64,000 nucleotides of DNA from Tubulanus polymorphus (lineage: Eukaryota > Nemertea > Palaeonemertea > Tubulaniformes > Tubulanidae), in NCBI RefSeq assembly GCF_964204645.1, contig NW_027437459.1, forward strand, positions 33,690 through 97,689, read 5' to 3'. The notes under the pieces were generated by a model. The model worked only from the letters and a program-made list of their open reading frames with translations. It did not search any database and was not told the DNA's origin. Positions 62,150 to 64,000 of this stretch are shown piece after piece. Each line of letters opens with the position of its first letter. Within the stretch, counting starts at the first letter, position 1. The position numbers were made by a program, and so were the translations under genes.

Positions 62150-64000
62150 TTTTTTCTTGCAAAATAGGGTCCTAAAGATGATGAGTTCTATCTTAATTGA
62201 TGGGTTAGGGTGTACTGAACGGATTTCAAATAGATAGGTTGAAAGATTAAGAATTTTCTGGCTATTTATGCTCCTGAAGATGATGGACTCGATCTGAAAT
62301 GATAGGTTAAGGTAAACTGAACTGATTTCGAGCAGATGGACTGAAAGATACAGATTTTTCTTGCAAAATAGGGTCCTAAAGATGATGAATTCTATCTTAA
62401 TTGATGGGTTAGGGTGAACTGAACTTATTTCAAATAGATAGGTGGAAAGAATCAGAATTTTCTGGCTGCCTTTGGTTCTGAAGATGATGGACTCAATCTG
62501 AAAAGATGGGTAAGGCGTATTGAACTGATTTCAAATAGATAGGTGGAAAGATTAAGAATTTTCTGGCTATTTATGCTCCTGAGGATGATGCACTCGATCT
62601 GAAATGATAGGTTAAGGTAAACTGAACTGATTTCGAGCAGATGGACTGAAAGATACAGATTTTTCTTGCAAAATAGGGTCCTAAGGATGATGAATTCTAT
62701 CTTAATTGATGGGTTAGGGTGAACTGAACTGATTTCAAATAGACAGGTGGAAAGAATCAGAATTTTCTGGCTGCCTTTGGTTCTGAAGATGATGGACTCA
62801 ATCTGAAAAGATGGGCTAAGGCGTATTGAACTGATTTCAAATAGATAGGTGGAAAGATTAAGAACTTTCTGGCTATTTATGCTCCTGAAGATGATGGACT
62901 CGATCTGAAATGATAGGTTAAGGTAAACTGAACTGATTTCGAGTAGATGGACTGAAAGATACAGATTTTTCTTGCAAAATAGGGTCCTAAAGATGATGAA
63001 TTCTATCTTAATTGATGGGTTAGGGTGAACTGAACTTATTTCAAATAGATAGGTGGAAAGAATCAGAATTTTCTGGCTGCCTTTGGTTCTGAAGATGATG
63101 GACTCAATCTGAAAAGATGGGTAAGGCGTATTGAACTGATTTCAAATAGATAGGTGGAAAGATTAAGAATTTTCTGGCTATTTATGCTCCTGAGGATGAT
63201 GCACTCGATCTGAAATGATAGGTTAAGGTAAACTGAACTGATTTCGAGCAGATGGACTGAAAGATACAGATTTTTCTTGCAAAATAGGGTCCTAAGGATG
63301 ATGAATTCTATCTTAATTGATGGGTTAGGGTGAACTGAACTGATTTCAAATAGACAGGTGGAAAGAATCAGAATTTTCTGGCTGCCTTTGGTTCTGAAGA
63401 TGATGGACTCAATCTGAAAAGATGGGCTAAGGCGTATTGAACTGATTTCAAATAGATAGGTGGAAAGATTAAGAACTTTCTGGCTATTTATGCTCCTGAA
63501 GATGATGGACTCGATCTGAAATGATAGGTTAAGGTAAACTGAACTGATTTCGAGTAGATGGACTGAAAGATACAGATTTTTCTTGCAAAATAGGGTCCTA
63601 AAGATGATGAGTTCTATCTTAATTGATGGGTTAGGGTGTACTGAACTGATTTCAAATAGATAGGTGGAAAGATTAAGAATTTTCTGGTTATTTATGCTCC
63701 TGAAGATGATGGACTCGATCTGAAATGATAGGTTAAGGTAAACTGAACTGATTTCGAGTAGATGGACTGAAAGATACAGATTTTTCTTGCAAAATAGGGT
63801 CCTAAAGATGATGAATTCTATCTTAATTGATGGGTTAGGGTGTACTGAACTGATTTCAAATAGATAGGTTGAAAGAATCAGAATTTTCTGGCTGCTTTTG
63901 GTTCTGAAGATGATGGATTCAATCTGAAAAGATGTGTTAAGGCGTATTGAACTGATTTAAAATAGATAGGTGGAAAGATTAAGAATTTTCTGGCTATTTA
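62150..64000 (+). repeat. HOR unit V7, 19-monomer type, cut by window end
   Basis: Markers at 62739 and 63350 are 611 bp apart, as in V2 and V4. The tail has the gagttc / ctggttatt pair of the 19-monomer form. The window ends 1851 bp into an expected 1937. Confidence 0.88.

Larger units (their letters stand above)
1..64000. repeat. 102-bp satellite DNA array filling the window
   Basis: The entire window is built from 102-bp tandem monomers in a single orientation, roughly 627 of them. Each monomer carries the core tgaactgatttc and, about 40 bp earlier, agatgatg. Three classes (A, B, C) alternate as ABC trimers and AB dimers. I saw no inverted monomer, no unique sequence and no insertion. Lengths between landmark variants are whole multiples of 102 after counting the small indels described below, which argues against hidden insertions. 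The pattern is that of eukaryotic satellite heterochromatin; the species and the repeat family are not recognised. The nested repeat structure is what unequal exchange between sister arrays is known to produce. All stretches without genes in this window are this satellite. Confidence 0.98.

Noticed and set aside
54277-63349. Irregular V-unit lengths as assembly artefact
   Set aside because: Not excluded without reads, but the same 611-bp and 305-bp additions recur at equivalent places with matching private variants, which fits real structure better.
1-64000. CRISPR array
   Set aside because: Repeats are contiguous 102-bp monomers without unique spacers, and there are no cas genes.
1-64000. 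CENP-B box within the monomers
   Set aside because: I found no match to the known 17-bp box with its nTTCGnnnnAnnCGGGn core; the ttcgag in A lacks the second CGGG part.
1-64000. Transposon, LTR or inverted-repeat element inside the array
   Set aside because: No break in the monomer series, no inverted segment and no unexplained length in any landmark interval.
1-64000. tRNA, rRNA, promoter or terminator signals
   Set aside because: No such structure was seen. AT-rich hexamers and T-runs occur in every monomer and carry no specific meaning.

Overview
The whole 64 kb window is one uninterrupted block of eukaryotic-type satellite DNA. It is a head-to-tail tandem array of a 102-bp monomer, about 627 copies, all in one orientation. 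I found no gene, RNA gene, transposon, CRISPR array or unique-sequence island. The AT-rich base composition (37 of 102 bases of the A monomer are G or C), the absence of genes over 64 kb and the multi-level higher-order repeat (HOR) structure suggest centromeric, pericentromeric or other constitutive heterochromatin of a eukaryote. I do not recognise the repeat family and cannot name the organism. Both window ends lie inside the array.

There are three monomer classes, here called A, B and C. By hand alignment they are about 75% (A/B), 78% (B/C) and 80% (A/C) identical. They follow a simple order: A is followed by B, B by C or by A, and C by A. The array is therefore a string of ABC trimers (306 bp) and AB dimers (204 bp). 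I saw one violation of this order, an A/C chimera at 1367-1468. The invariant core of all classes is tgaactgatt plus the next two bases (monomer positions 71-82) and agatgatg (positions 31-38).

Above this lie much longer repeats. From 147 to about 49.7 kb a marker monomer carrying six T (T6) recurs eight times (147, 5247, 11062, 14634, 21671, 29621, 33192, 42472). It delimits units of 50, 57, 35, 69, 78, 35 and 91 monomers plus a last, incomplete one. These units share blocks but differ by gain, loss and shuffling of whole monomer groups (2, 3, 8, 11 or 18). A 4575-bp block is repeated almost perfectly at 17.1, 25.0 and 37.9 kb and again, truncated, at 47.2 kb. From about 49.7 to 51.2 kb there is a junction zone resembling 1.2-1.7 kb. 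From about 51.2 kb to the end a different, very homogeneous HOR takes over. Its copies are 13, 19, 16, 19, 16, 13 and 19 monomers long, and 19+16 forms a 3568-bp super-repeat present twice.

Every marker-to-marker length equals a whole number of 102-bp monomers once a few named small indels are counted (+1 for T6; -1 for three variants; one -5). This excludes inserted foreign DNA larger than those indels, unless compensated. The minus strand has long stop-free frames (up to 1105 codons) only because 102 = 3 x 34; I treat them as non-coding. The genetically interesting content is the record of unequal exchange, not a gene system.
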